64,000 nt of DNA from Candidatus Thorarchaeota archaeon (GTDB taxonomy: Archaea; Asgardarchaeota; Thorarchaeia; Thorarchaeales; Thorarchaeaceae): assembly GCA_019057475.1 (NCBI GenBank), contig DXJO01000041.1:71284-135283 (forward strand), read 5' to 3'. The notes under the pieces were generated by a model that searched no databases, was not told the origin of the DNA, and saw only the letters and a list, made by a program, of their open reading frames with translations. The translations under genes were made by a program, and so were the position numbers. Positions 8,310 through 15,711 of the stretch are shown piece after piece (position 1 is the first letter of the stretch; each line of letters opens with the position of its first letter).

Positions 8310-8912
8310 ATGAAACACAAACTGCTTCTCGAATTGCCAGAAATCCTAGAAACAGATGCACTGGTCATTAGGAAATACAGGAGAGAAGATGGAAAGCAAT
8401 ACAATGATCTGTTTGAGAGGAATAACAATCGAGATTTGTTGAAAGAACACGTTGATGAGGCTACAGAAATCACTACAACGGAGAAAGCTGAGATCAGGAT
8501 AAGAGAACATGCTGCAGAATGGGAAGCACGAACAAGGTTTGTGATGGGCGTATGGTTGAAGAAAGAAGAACTGTATATTGGCCAGATTTGGATTGAGCCC
8601 AAGAATTGGGAAGTACCGTCATTCGAACTCGGCTATTTCTTGGATGACGGATATCAGGGACATGGCATTGCATTTGTAGCAGCTAAACGTTCTCTAAGGT
8701 TCCTCTTCGATGAACTTCACGCTCACAAAGTGATGATTCTGACACGTGACACAAACGAAAAGAGCTGGAAACTAGCTGAACGACTTGGTTTTGTGAGGGA
8801 AGGTCATCTAAGGGAATGCGGCGTTGGGAGTGGCAAACGTTGGGGTCAGTATCATTATGGAATGCTTGTAGGAGAGTACAGGACAAAGCAAAAGGGTACT
8901 TCACAGGGATAG
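8310..8912 (+). CDS. GNAT N-acetyltransferase, RimJ/RimL-like
   Basis: A 200-residue protein with the RimJ-type layout: an N-terminal strand (ETDALVIRKYRREDG), a central IGQIWIEPKNWEVPSFELGYFL, then DDGYQGHGIAFVA for the acetyl-CoA pyrophosphate-binding loop. The late HKVMILTRDTNEKSWKLAERLGF is the classic N-x-x-S-x-x-x-x-E-x-x-G-F motif. Such enzymes acetylate protein N-termini, antibiotics or small amines; the substrate cannot be read here. It lies between fragment copies 4 and 5 and starts at an ATG. Confidence 0.85.
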   Translation: MKHKLLLELPEILETDALVIRKYRREDGKQYNDLFERNNNRDLLKEHVDEATEITTTEKAEIRIREHAAEWEARTRFVMGVWLKKEELYIGQIWIEPKNWEVPSFELGYFLDDGYQGHGIAFVAAKRSLRFLFDELHAHKVMILTRDTNEKSWKLAERLGFVREGHLRECGVGSGKRWGQYHYGMLVGEYRTKQKGTSQG

Positions 8913-9059
8913 CATGATTCAATCTCAAAGGAATCTGATGCTGGCCATCTTATCGCTGATTCCAATCATGTATTCATTCTAAGGGTCGCTAAATTGAAAT
9001 CGCAAAGTTGTGAAAAACACTATAAGTTTTCATGAGCATTAAGAGATTGAGGAGTTTCT

Positions 9060-9377
9060 TTGCAGCTTGAGATTGTCCCTGAAACCGTTCTCATAAGCGT
9101 CTTTGTGGGGACATGCCTTCTCTTCACACTATACCTGATATTGAAGACATGTTCTGAAAGAAATTTGGTAAGACCTGAACGAAGGGGAGGAACACCGAGG
9201 GTTGACGACTTGACCGCAACACAGAGTGCATATGGGCATGAGGTTTCGTATTCCTCTAGCATCCGTGGGTGTGGATCTTCAGCAGGTCCTTTTCCAATTG
9301 GTGGAAGAACAGAAAGACTTCCCACAAGGTCGTTTGGAAGCTACACTAAACCGAGAAGGAAATCAAAGAAAAGCTGA
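9060..9377 (+). CDS. Small single-pass membrane protein
   Basis: A 105-residue frame with TTG start: one N-terminal membrane segment (ETVLISVFVGTCLLFTLYLIL), then a polar Ser/Arg/Gly-rich tail ending in basic residues. A TATA-like CACTATAAG lies about 45 bases upstream. No family recognised. Fragment copy 5 begins about ten bases after its stop. Confidence 0.35.
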   Translation: MQLEIVPETVLISVFVGTCLLFTLYLILKTCSERNLVRPERRGGTPRVDDLTATQSAYGHEVSYSSSIRGCGSSAGPFPIGGRTERLPTRSFGSYTKPRRKSKKS

Positions 9378-9386
9378 CTTGTGACT

Positions 9387-9428
9387 TGAGGAAATCCTGG
9401 TGCGAATCGAATCTCGCCCGGTCCAGCA
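9387..9428 (+). repeat. tRNA 3'-end fragment, copy 5 of 7
   Basis: GGTGCGAATCGAATCTCGCCCGGTCCAGCA: T-loop region ATCGAAT, 3' T-strand CTCGC, acceptor half CCGGTCC and AGCA in place of ACCA. It lies 10 bases after the stop at 9377. Confidence 0.55.
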
Positions 9429-9455
9429 CTCACTCCTAGGAATTATTGATTTTTC

Positions 9456-9596
9456 TCACGGTTTCTTTACATAAATGGTTGCTATAATGAGAACAACCGC
9501 GACACCAGCTCCAACAACTAGAAACATTGTTTGCGAAGGGGGGATTGTGGAGGTTATGGGGGTTGTGGTTTCTGTTGTACTAGTTGTGTATGGCCA
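9456..9596 (-). pseudogene. Remnant of a surface protein: Thr-rich stalk plus C-terminal membrane anchor
   Basis: The minus strand reads WPYTTSTTETTTPITST, then a hydrophobic span FLVVGAGVAVVLIIATIYV, then KKP and a stop. This is the usual end of an archaeal exported protein, with a Thr/Ser linker, one anchor helix and a basic tip. A stop codon directly upstream (9597-9599) removes the rest, and no matching ectodomain is visible upstream. It is probably the 3' end of a lost gene. Confidence 0.45.
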
Positions 9597-9779
9597 TTAT
9601 GCATATCTAGTTCTTGCCGCATTCATGACAATATTCCACATCTGATGATGACACTAGTAGTATCCTCGGTTCTAACTTTGGGAGTAATCGGAATAGTATT
9701 ACTAGGAAGATGGTTTCAGAGGGATGGGGCGACTTCTTGATGGATTATGATAAATAGAAGCAACGCCGAAAGGAATTCT

Positions 9780-10553
9780 ATGAACGAGACTTTGAAGACA
9801 ATTGATGATCGGAAATCGTTGAGAGGATATGATTCAAGAGAGATTTCTTCAGAACACAAGAAGTGGATTCTCCACAGTGCTTTTCGAGCTCCTACCGCGG
9901 GGAATATGATGCTTTATTCCATCATTGAAGTAGCAGATCAAAAGATGAAGGATAAACTAGTCAAGACATGTGACAACCAACCCTTCATAGCCAAAGCCCC
10001 CCTTGTGTTATTGTTCCTTTCAGACATGCAGAGATGGTACGACCTCTTCGAATATTCCAGTGTACCAGACCTATGCAAGGAGCGAAGCATCGAATATGTC
10101 ACCCCAAAAGAATCAGACTTGCTGCTCGCTTCCTGTGATGCACTGATAGCGGCACAAAATGCTGTGATTGCTGCTGAGTCTTTGGGCATAGGTTCGTGCT
10201 ACATTGGCGACATAATGGAGAACATAGAGATTCACAGAGAGATGTTTAATCTACCTAAGTGGGTCTTTCCAATAGCGCTTCTATGCTTCGGCTATCCCCG
10301 ACGGGATGACCGGGATGACCGTGAGAAGACACCCCGATTCCCTGAACACTTGGTGTATTTCAAGAACAAATACATCCGAACAGATGGTAAAGAATTCGAG
10401 TCAACACTCATGGCTCAAACCAGGGATAAGGAAGCCATCTTCAAAAAGGCCAAGAACATTGGGCAGTTCATCTATTTACGGAAGACCGGTGCAGACTTTA
10501 CTACCGAGATGCGTCGTTCAGTCAAGGTCGCAATTACCGACTGGATTGAATGA
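9780..10553 (+). CDS. Nitroreductase-family flavoprotein
   Basis: The start of the frame gives RKSLRGYDSREISSEHKKWIL, then AFRAPTAGNMMLYSII, the FMN-binding N-terminal signature of the nitroreductase fold. ALIAAQNAVIAAESLGIGSCYIG in the middle and PIALLCFGYP near residue 180 are further family landmarks. The family uses FMN and NAD(P)H to reduce nitro compounds, quinones or enones. The last 70 residues beyond the GYP motif are a less typical extension. I prefer the ATG at 9780, preceded by GAAAGG; an ATG at 9747 is in frame. Confidence 0.85.
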   Translation: MNETLKTIDDRKSLRGYDSREISSEHKKWILHSAFRAPTAGNMMLYSIIEVADQKMKDKLVKTCDNQPFIAKAPLVLLFLSDMQRWYDLFEYSSVPDLCKERSIEYVTPKESDLLLASCDALIAAQNAVIAAESLGIGSCYIGDIMENIEIHREMFNLPKWVFPIALLCFGYPRRDDRDDREKTPRFPEHLVYFKNKYIRTDGKEFESTLMAQTRDKEAIFKKAKNIGQFIYLRKTGADFTTEMRRSVKVAITDWIE

Positions 10554-10610
10554 ATCAAGAATCGGTGCTAGACTGCGGATTACCAAATCGATGTGAAGAG
10601 GTCGCCAGTT

Positions 10611-11441
10611 ATGAATTCAGTTGCTCTGGTGAAGTGCAAAAGCAGCGTCGGCAAAGCCCTACAAGAGGGCCTTGAGCATATTGGTGGTTTCGGGGTTCTA
10701 GATTCTCCAGTTCTCATCAAACCAAATATCTGCACAATATCAGACGATACAGGATACTCTGTTACTCAGGTAGAGGTTGTCAAAGCTTTAGTCGAGCTGT
10801 TATTGCAAACTGATGAGGACCTATCCATCAAGATTGTTGAGTCTGACAGCCAGAGTAAGTTTGCAGAAGAAGCCTTTGAGAAGTTCGGATACAAACGACT
10901 CTGTGATGATATGAAGGACTCAGGATTCGATGTAAGGACTGTTGACCTCAGTAAGGACCCCTTGATGGAGCTCCAGTTCGTTGGGGATTACTTCGAGAAT
11001 CCTGAACTGCCAGAAACAGTCCTCAATGCAGGATATTTCATCTCAGTTGCAGTCCCTAAGACACACTATCTTTCCTTTATCACGGGGGCTTTGAAGAATC
11101 TCTTTGGAATCCTTCCAAGAAAAGACCAAGCGTACTATCATTCAAAGATAGATGAAGTGATTGTGGATTTAGCTAGAATCATCAGACCGAACCTATGCAT
11201 TATTGACGCAAGAATAGGCGTTGAGGGATGGAATGGTCCTAAAACAAGAAGGCTTGATGCATACATCGTGGGACACGGAGCAGTATCAGTAGATGCAACA
11301 ATGGCACGAATCATGGGTTTCGAGCCTGAACAGATTCGTCACATCATGGATTCGCATGATTATGATCTGGGTACGATTGATCCCACTGTTCTTGGTGAAT
11401 CTATCGAGTCGATCGCAGTCAATTTCAAACCTCCGAGATAG
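10611..11441 (+). CDS. DUF362 family protein
   Basis: Starts SVALVKC, then SPVLIKPNICTI, TQVEVVKALVELLL, and later FISVAVPKTHYLSFITGALKNLFGILP and IIDARIGVEGWNGP. This series of motifs is typical of DUF362 proteins, which are often found near iron-sulfur proteins and sometimes carry a C-terminal ferredoxin domain. None is visible here and the cysteines are scattered, so this is the short form. The ATG at 10611 has AGAGG at a good distance; an in-frame ATG at 10593 is possible. The function of the family is not settled. Confidence 0.75.
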   Translation: MNSVALVKCKSSVGKALQEGLEHIGGFGVLDSPVLIKPNICTISDDTGYSVTQVEVVKALVELLLQTDEDLSIKIVESDSQSKFAEEAFEKFGYKRLCDDMKDSGFDVRTVDLSKDPLMELQFVGDYFENPELPETVLNAGYFISVAVPKTHYLSFITGALKNLFGILPRKDQAYYHSKIDEVIVDLARIIRPNLCIIDARIGVEGWNGPKTRRLDAYIVGHGAVSVDATMARIMGFEPEQIRHIMDSHDYDLGTIDPTVLGESIESIAVNFKPPR

Positions 11442-11475
11442 AGAGAAATTATGTTTCTGATGCATATCCACATAA

Positions 11476-11509
11476 TTATGGTCGAGGCCAAATCTCACTC
11501 GGTCCACCA
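11476..11509 (+). repeat. tRNA 3'-end fragment, copy 6 of 7
   Basis: GTCGAGGCCAAATCTCACTCGGTCCACCA: an altered T-loop (GCCAAAT) between GAG and CTC, an acceptor half CTCGGTCC like copy 1, and ACCA. It lies 35 bases after the DUF362 stop. Confidence 0.5.
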
Positions 11510-11665
11510 GTTTCATTATGAAGCATTCAGAGAGAGATTGAACGGAACAATGGGATTAAGGGAAATTGGTCAAGACTCCCATTCTTCGAATGTGTGAGAA
11601 GATTCTTATCAAAGCTCGGCAAATCCTAACAGTCTGTGAATAATCGCAGACGGAGTTAGGAAAAG

Positions 11666-11917
11666 ATGAAATTCCTCATAGAATGGCATACTAAGCCAAA
11701 ACATAGAGAGAAGTTGAATAATCTAATCGAAAAGTGGAAGCCTCCAGACGAATTTAAATTCTTGATTCCGCCTTATCACGTGGTGGGTGGTCATCGAGGC
11801 ATGGCTGTAATTGAAGTCGATGATGTGGAAATCCTCCAGAAGGGTCTAGGATTCTTCATGGATTTCGCGGATTTCGTGGTCACACCGATCCGTCCTTTGC
11901 TTCCTGTTCCTAAGTAG
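11666..11917 (+). CDS. DUF3303-like small alpha/beta protein
   Basis: An 83-residue protein starting MKFLIEWHTKPKHREK and ending in DFADFVVTPIRPLLP, with a central GGHRGMAVIEVDD strand. The size and pattern fit a dimeric ferredoxin-like ABM/DUF3303 fold with a conserved WHxKP-type start. The ATG is preceded by AGGAAAAG. The function is unknown. It is the sole gene between fragment copies 6 and 7. Confidence 0.6.
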   Translation: MKFLIEWHTKPKHREKLNNLIEKWKPPDEFKFLIPPYHVVGGHRGMAVIEVDDVEILQKGLGFFMDFADFVVTPIRPLLPVPK

Positions 11918-11988
11918 TCCAGTTATCTATCAACTTGTGCATTGGAACTCTTTCAGTGAGTACGATACCCCATTCAATAAGAGAAAGA

Positions 11989-12024
11989 AAGAGCCTATCG
12001 ATTCGAATCTCACCCGGGCCACCA
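11989..12024 (+). repeat. tRNA 3'-end fragment, copy 7 of 7
   Basis: ATCGATTCGAATCTCACCCGGGCCACCA: T-loop TTCGAAT, 3' T-strand CTCAC, acceptor half CCGGGCC-like, ACCA. No complementary tRNA 5' half lies upstream. It is the last recognisable copy; none follows the next genes. Confidence 0.6.
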
Positions 12025-12099
12025 CTCTCTTCTCATCATCCCTATCCCATCCAAATGAATCAAATACGTCAATAGAGATGCTCTCATTGGAGAAGTAAC

Positions 12100-12669
12100 T
12101 TGCAGAATACCTCAACCTTTGAAGCCCCGATGCAGAGGATTCGGCTAGACCGACTGCCTCAGGGAGAGCCCATTCTGGATGTAGGAGCCGGGGGAGAGGG
12201 ATTGGTGTCAAGAATCGAAGGCGCAAGAGTATGCGCTATTGACATCCGGATGGATGAGATAAGGGAAGCGCGCATTCATGACCCACCTTCCAATTGGTTT
12301 GTTGGTGATGGTAGGGCTCTTTGTTTTCGCGACTCCAGCTTTCAGGTAGCCACACTCTGGTTCTCGCTTGGATACATGAGAGATTGGGAAACCAAGCACC
12401 AAGTCATGAAAGAGGTGCAGAGAGTCCTGAAGCCGGATGGGGTTGTATCAATCATGGCCAGCAAGATAGTATGCAAGGAGGACAGATTCTTATTCAGAGT
12501 AGTGTATACTCTCCCTGATGGGACCATTTCCCAAACAGGCTACGGAGTCAGAGGGAAACAGGATCAGACGCTTGAGAGTGCTAGTCGATTGCTGGAGGAT
12601 ATGGGCTTCAGACTAGAGCGTACTCAGGAGCATGAACACTGGTTCGAGATTCTAGCCGTAAAGCAATAG
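12100..12669 (+). CDS. Class I SAM-dependent methyltransferase
   Basis: A 189-residue protein with the SAM-binding glycine motif ILDVGAGGEGLV, an acidic ARVCAIDIR end of strand 2, FVGDGRALCFRDSSF as motif III and MKEVQRVLKPDGVVSIMAS as the post-motif region. The substrate is unknown. The TTG start at 12100 has GGAG about eight bases upstream; an ATG at 12130 is possible. Confidence 0.85.
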   Translation: MQNTSTFEAPMQRIRLDRLPQGEPILDVGAGGEGLVSRIEGARVCAIDIRMDEIREARIHDPPSNWFVGDGRALCFRDSSFQVATLWFSLGYMRDWETKHQVMKEVQRVLKPDGVVSIMASKIVCKEDRFLFRVVYTLPDGTISQTGYGVRGKQDQTLESASRLLEDMGFRLERTQEHEHWFEILAVKQ

Positions 12670-12739
12670 TGCATGCTTCGCATCTCCAAAACCTTAAAGT
12701 GGACACCTTATGCTGACCGAGCCAACCCGCAGTAGGTGA

Positions 12740-13264
12740 TTGAGATTGAGTCTAGCAGTATGGTGGAAACGTGGCAGCAAACCTGGACTCATCATGATAT
12801 TCTTGGGTATAGCGGGGCTGGTTCAGATTCCAGTTATGTGGCACGCTCAAGTCTACGTTCAGGTGTTGAGTGCTGAGCTGCAATTGATTGTGAGTTTGGG
12901 TGCCATGGTAGTGCTCACAGGTGCTTACGTTGTGATGGCAGAAACAATGTATCGCTGGGCGCACATTGTATCCAAAAGGAAAGTACGCAGACGACAGAGA
13001 GCGAAATCGAACTGGATAACCAAGCTCTCAGCTTTCGCTAGATCTTGGCAGGACCTGCCAGCGTTTGTTGGTGTTGCACTCATCACATGCATCTTCTTCA
13101 TGCTATACTTCGTGCCATTTGGAGTGTCGGACATGACCAATCTCCCCTCCTGGTTAGCCGCACTAGCATTCCTTGATCCTCTCTTTGTGTATCCTCTAGG
13201 TGTCAACATCGCTGCTGTCATTTGCGCAGTCATTGCTAGCTACATGAACCACAAGGTACGGTAG
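12740..13264 (+). CDS. Four-pass membrane protein
   Basis: A 174-residue protein with two N-terminal hydrophobic segments (IMIFLGIAGLVQIPVMW and LIVSLGAMVVLTGAYVVMA), a basic loop (SKRKVRRRQRAK), then two more (FVGVALITCIFFMLYFVPF and VNIAAVICAVIASYM). TTG start with AGGTGA directly upstream; a second in-frame TTG at 12746 has better spacing. No family recognised. Confidence 0.6.
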   Translation: MRLSLAVWWKRGSKPGLIMIFLGIAGLVQIPVMWHAQVYVQVLSAELQLIVSLGAMVVLTGAYVVMAETMYRWAHIVSKRKVRRRQRAKSNWITKLSAFARSWQDLPAFVGVALITCIFFMLYFVPFGVSDMTNLPSWLAALAFLDPLFVYPLGVNIAAVICAVIASYMNHKVR

Positions 13265-13373
13265 GACACAGCAGTCAAAGGACTTGTTGTGGTTGCTGCA
13301 GTCAGTATTTGCTTGGTACCATAACTGAGGCCTTAATTACCCGCCGGGCTGTTAACGTTGACGAAGTGATTCT

Positions 13374-13850
13374 ATGACAGGTGGACTCAAAGCAGGTGAC
13401 AAAGGACCAGACTTCACTTTGTGGGAAGCGCCAGGCAAGAGCGTGACGCTCAGTGAGGAACTCGAGAAAGGACCAGTCGTGTTAGCATTCTACCCAGCTG
13501 ACTTCACGTCGGTCTGCCAGAAGGAACTCTGTACATTCAGGGATGCACTAGCGGCCTATAATAAGCTGGGAGCGAATGTCCTTGGAATATCGGTAGACAG
13601 CATCTTCAGCCACGCGGCCTTCAAGGAGGCGAACCAGATTCAATTTCCACTCCTATCGGACTGGGAGAAGACGGCTATCAGGGATTACGATATTGTGCAT
13701 CCAGACCTTGCAGGAATGAAGAACGTTGCTAGGAGGGCAGTTTTTGTGATAGGCATGGATGGTAAGATTGCATACTCGTGGGTCGGCGATAGCCCTGGGG
13801 ACCTACCACCATTCGATGATGTGCAAAAAGCAGTTGAGAGCCTAAGCTAA
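13374..13850 (+). CDS. Peroxiredoxin, AhpC/TSA (BCP-like)
   Basis: A 158-residue thioredoxin-fold peroxidase. AFYPADFTSVCQKELCTFRD carries the peroxidatic cysteine in the variant P-x-x-F-T-x-x-C motif, with a second cysteine five residues later typical of the atypical two-cysteine BCP group. NVLGISVDS and RRAVFVIGMDGKI match the family core. It reduces hydrogen peroxide and organic peroxides in the cytosol using a thioredoxin-type donor. Full length, ATG start. Confidence 0.92.
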   Translation: MTGGLKAGDKGPDFTLWEAPGKSVTLSEELEKGPVVLAFYPADFTSVCQKELCTFRDALAAYNKLGANVLGISVDSIFSHAAFKEANQIQFPLLSDWEKTAIRDYDIVHPDLAGMKNVARRAVFVIGMDGKIAYSWVGDSPGDLPPFDDVQKAVESLS

Positions 13851-13870
13851 CTTCGACTGGTGACGCTAGC

Positions 13871-13880
13871 TTTATATTTC
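13871..13880 (+). promoter_or_regulatory. TATA box for tRNA-Phe
   Basis: TTTATATTTC, centred about 28 bases before the tRNA 5' end, is the expected place for an archaeal TATA element. Confidence 0.6.
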
Positions 13881-13903
13881 CACAGCAAGGGTCAAGCCAC
13901 TGA

Positions 13904-14007
13904 GCCGCGGTAGATCAGCCAGGGAGATCGCACGGCTGAAGACCGTGTTGTCGCCGGTTCAAATCTAGTTGTGATTACCACAACTGGTGAATGTCCGGCC
14001 CGCGGCA
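13904..14007 (+). tRNA. tRNA-Phe (GAA) with an insertion in the T-loop
   Basis: Acceptor GCCGCGG pairs with CCGCGGC at 14000-14006, and the anticodon arm CACGG CTGAAGA CCGTG gives GAA. The T-arm GCCGG TTCAAAT is separated from its partner CCGGC by 30 bases (13965-13994). Removing them restores a perfect T-arm. The insert has a hairpin, AGTTGTG ATTAC CACAACT, extended by flanking pairs, so it is most likely an intron cut by the tRNA-splicing endonuclease. CCA is encoded at 14008-14010. Confidence 0.85.
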
Positions 14008-14083
14008 CCACTTATTCTATCCAAGCATTTCCTCTCCTGAGTGTAAGAAGATTCAATACAAAGCTGGCGACCAATGTGAATCA

Positions 14084-14341
14084 ATGTGTGTAGGGAGATT
14101 ATTGGATTTGAAGCAATCAGGAAAATGTCCGAAGTGTAATAGTTCGAACATTTGGAATAATTCTCATCTTCAAGTAAATCGAAGTGTTACTGCAAGAAGA
14201 TGGATTTTGGTCCATATCACAGGCATGTTTGGTTTGACTCGTAAATATGCATTCAAAGACGAGTATGTCTGTGTTGATTGTGGATATTCTGAAACGTTTA
14301 TTGATGAGGTGGGTCTAGAAACCATCAGAGAATATGGATGA
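14084..14341 (+). CDS. Zinc-ribbon protein
   Basis: An 85-residue protein with CPKC at residue 14 onward and CVDC near residue 63, two CxxC knuckles that would bind one zinc. The longer open frame reaches back into the tRNA-Phe gene, so I use the ATG at 14084. The segment is clearly richer in A and T than its neighbours. Its stop overlaps the start of the next gene (ATGA), which implies translational coupling. The function is unknown. Confidence 0.55.
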   Translation: MCVGRLLDLKQSGKCPKCNSSNIWNNSHLQVNRSVTARRWILVHITGMFGLTRKYAFKDEYVCVDCGYSETFIDEVGLETIREYG

Positions 14342-15021
14342 GGCGATTAGTAATGAATTTGAAAGATTATTTGAATTCAACAAAATTCTGTGATTGCGAC
14401 AATCAAGAAATAATTGCTAAGGCGAAGGAACTTACACAGAATGATAAAACATCAAGAGAGATGGCGTTGAGCATCTTTCATTTTGTAAGAGATCAGATAA
14501 AATTCATGATGAGCGATTTTGTCAAAGCGTCTGAAACTCTAAAGAATGGAATTGGTGATTGCGGCAATAAAACGAATCTTCAAGTTGCATTATTGCGCTC
14601 AGTCAATATTCCAGCTAGATATCATATTGCTTCTCTACGTAAAGAGAGCATCAAAGGCATAGTTTCTGAAATGCTATATCAAGGAGCGCCAGATGAAATA
14701 CCATTTCATCCTTGGTGTGAGTGTTATATTTCCGAAAAATGGATTTCTTGCGACACACTATTGGATAAAGCATTGACTGATACTATTTACAAAAAGGGCA
14801 TTTTCACTAAAGAAGAAATTCCAACAATCAATTGGGATGGTGAAAGTAATCTGAATACCATGACCAACTGGATGATAGAGGATAAGGGAACTTTTCCTTC
14901 TCTTGATGAATTATTCCTAGAGGTGCAAAAGCAGTCTGAAGAGAGTCCAATCGATAAGGACCTAATAGAAATGGTGGTTAAGCAATCAAATGAGTATACG
15001 GATAGCCTACGAGAACAATGA
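14338..15021 (+). CDS. Transglutaminase-like protease-fold protein
   Basis: A 227-residue protein with the catalytic triad of the transglutaminase-like superfamily: Cys in GIGDCGNKTNLQVALLRSVNIPAR, His in PFHPWCECYI, and Asp in WISCDTLLD. FHFVRDQIKF upstream also fits the fold. Members are often cysteine peptidases or peptide amidases. The coding sequence is AT-rich, like the zinc-ribbon gene it overlaps by four bases, and both sit directly after tRNA-Phe, so joint acquisition is plausible. Confidence 0.8.
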   Translation: MRRLVMNLKDYLNSTKFCDCDNQEIIAKAKELTQNDKTSREMALSIFHFVRDQIKFMMSDFVKASETLKNGIGDCGNKTNLQVALLRSVNIPARYHIASLRKESIKGIVSEMLYQGAPDEIPFHPWCECYISEKWISCDTLLDKALTDTIYKKGIFTKEEIPTINWDGESNLNTMTNWMIEDKGTFPSLDELFLEVQKQSEESPIDKDLIEMVVKQSNEYTDSLREQ

Positions 15022-15164
15022 TTGTAGATAGCCCCACTTGACCACTGACCTATATTTCAATAACAGGTTCTTTTCAGTGATTGAAATGACCTACTTCAGA
15101 ATCATATCAAGTTCCTGGCATTGGTGTGAGTCCGAGTAAGGTTTCTTGTTTTAGTACTAGTTGA

Positions 15165-15235
15165 GGGCCAGTGGTCTAGCGTATGACATCTCTCTGATAT
15201 AGAGAAGATCGAAGGTTTCAGTCCTTCCTGGCCGA
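15165..15235 (+). tRNA. tRNA-Ile (GAT)-like gene with degenerate core
   Basis: The anticodon arm TCTCT CTGATAT AGAGA gives GAT. The acceptor GGGCCAG pairs with CTGGCCG except for a G-G first pair. The D-loop (TAGCGTAT) lacks the GG, and the T-loop reads TTTCAGT instead of TTCRANT, so both halves of the usual elbow contact are altered. The T-stem GAAGG/CCTTC is intact and CCA is encoded. It aligns throughout with the next tRNA and may be a decaying duplicate or a structurally reduced tRNA. Confidence 0.6.
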
Positions 15236-15240
15236 CCAAT

Positions 15241-15316
15241 GGGATGTTGGTCTAGCTCGGTGAATGACATTGCTCTTATATGGCGAAGATTGGCGGTTCG
15301 ATTCCGCCACATCCCA
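15241..15316 (+). tRNA. tRNA-Ile (TAT)
   Basis: A complete cloverleaf: acceptor GGGATGT/ACATCCC, D-arm GTC...GAC with GG in the loop, anticodon arm TTGCT CTTATAT GGCGA giving TAT, T-arm GGCGG TTCGATT CCGCC, discriminator A and encoded CCA. A UAU anticodon is unusual because most archaea read AUA with an agmatidine-modified CAU tRNA. Confidence 0.8.
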
Positions 15317-15322
15317 CCATTT

Positions 15323-15529
15323 CTACTTCTGTCGGGTTCTCTTTGTGACTGTGATTTTGAGAACGACACCGGATGAAGTCGGATTCGGACAGCGAACAAA
15401 CTCAGTTGTCACTCCGTCCTTGTTGATTATTTTCTCGTAAGGAGTTCCTTTGTATGACCAGCCAAGTCGTCCATCATGCTGCAGCACTCGAATCATGTGA
15501 CTTGCACTATCAATCAGCCAGTTGCACAT
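15323..15529 (-). CDS. Small hypothetical protein
   Basis: A 68-residue frame starting ATG (MCNWLIDSASHMIRVL) with a central LGWSYKGTPYEKII and a basic C-terminus (VLKITVTKRTRQK). The composition looks protein-like, but no family is recognised. It ends only a few bases from the convergent tRNA-Ile gene. It could be a fragment of a longer gene. Confidence 0.35.
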   Translation of the reverse strand: MCNWLIDSASHMIRVLQHDGRLGWSYKGTPYEKIINKDGVTTEFVRCPNPTSSGVVLKITVTKRTRQK

Positions 15530-15711
15530 CTTACCGGTACCAAAGGGATACTTGAATTTCTAACCTACCTTATGTTTTCGACAACCACTCTCGAATATCT
15601 CTAGTTCAATGTTTCTCATAGAATACAAACCCGCGTTTTACTATTCAGACTATACAATAGGAGTCTCTATCTGCGCAGGGATTCTTCATAGAATCATGGA
15701 ATTGTTGTGAT

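Noticed and set aside
9531-9740. Plus-strand frame of 69 codons
   Set aside because: The minus strand of the same stretch gives a convincing Thr-rich stalk and membrane anchor; the plus frame is Cys/Gly-rich without pattern.
10308-10326. Tandem repeat GGGATGACC
   Set aside because: It lies inside the nitroreductase frame and encodes RDDRDD; two copies in coding sequence are not notable.
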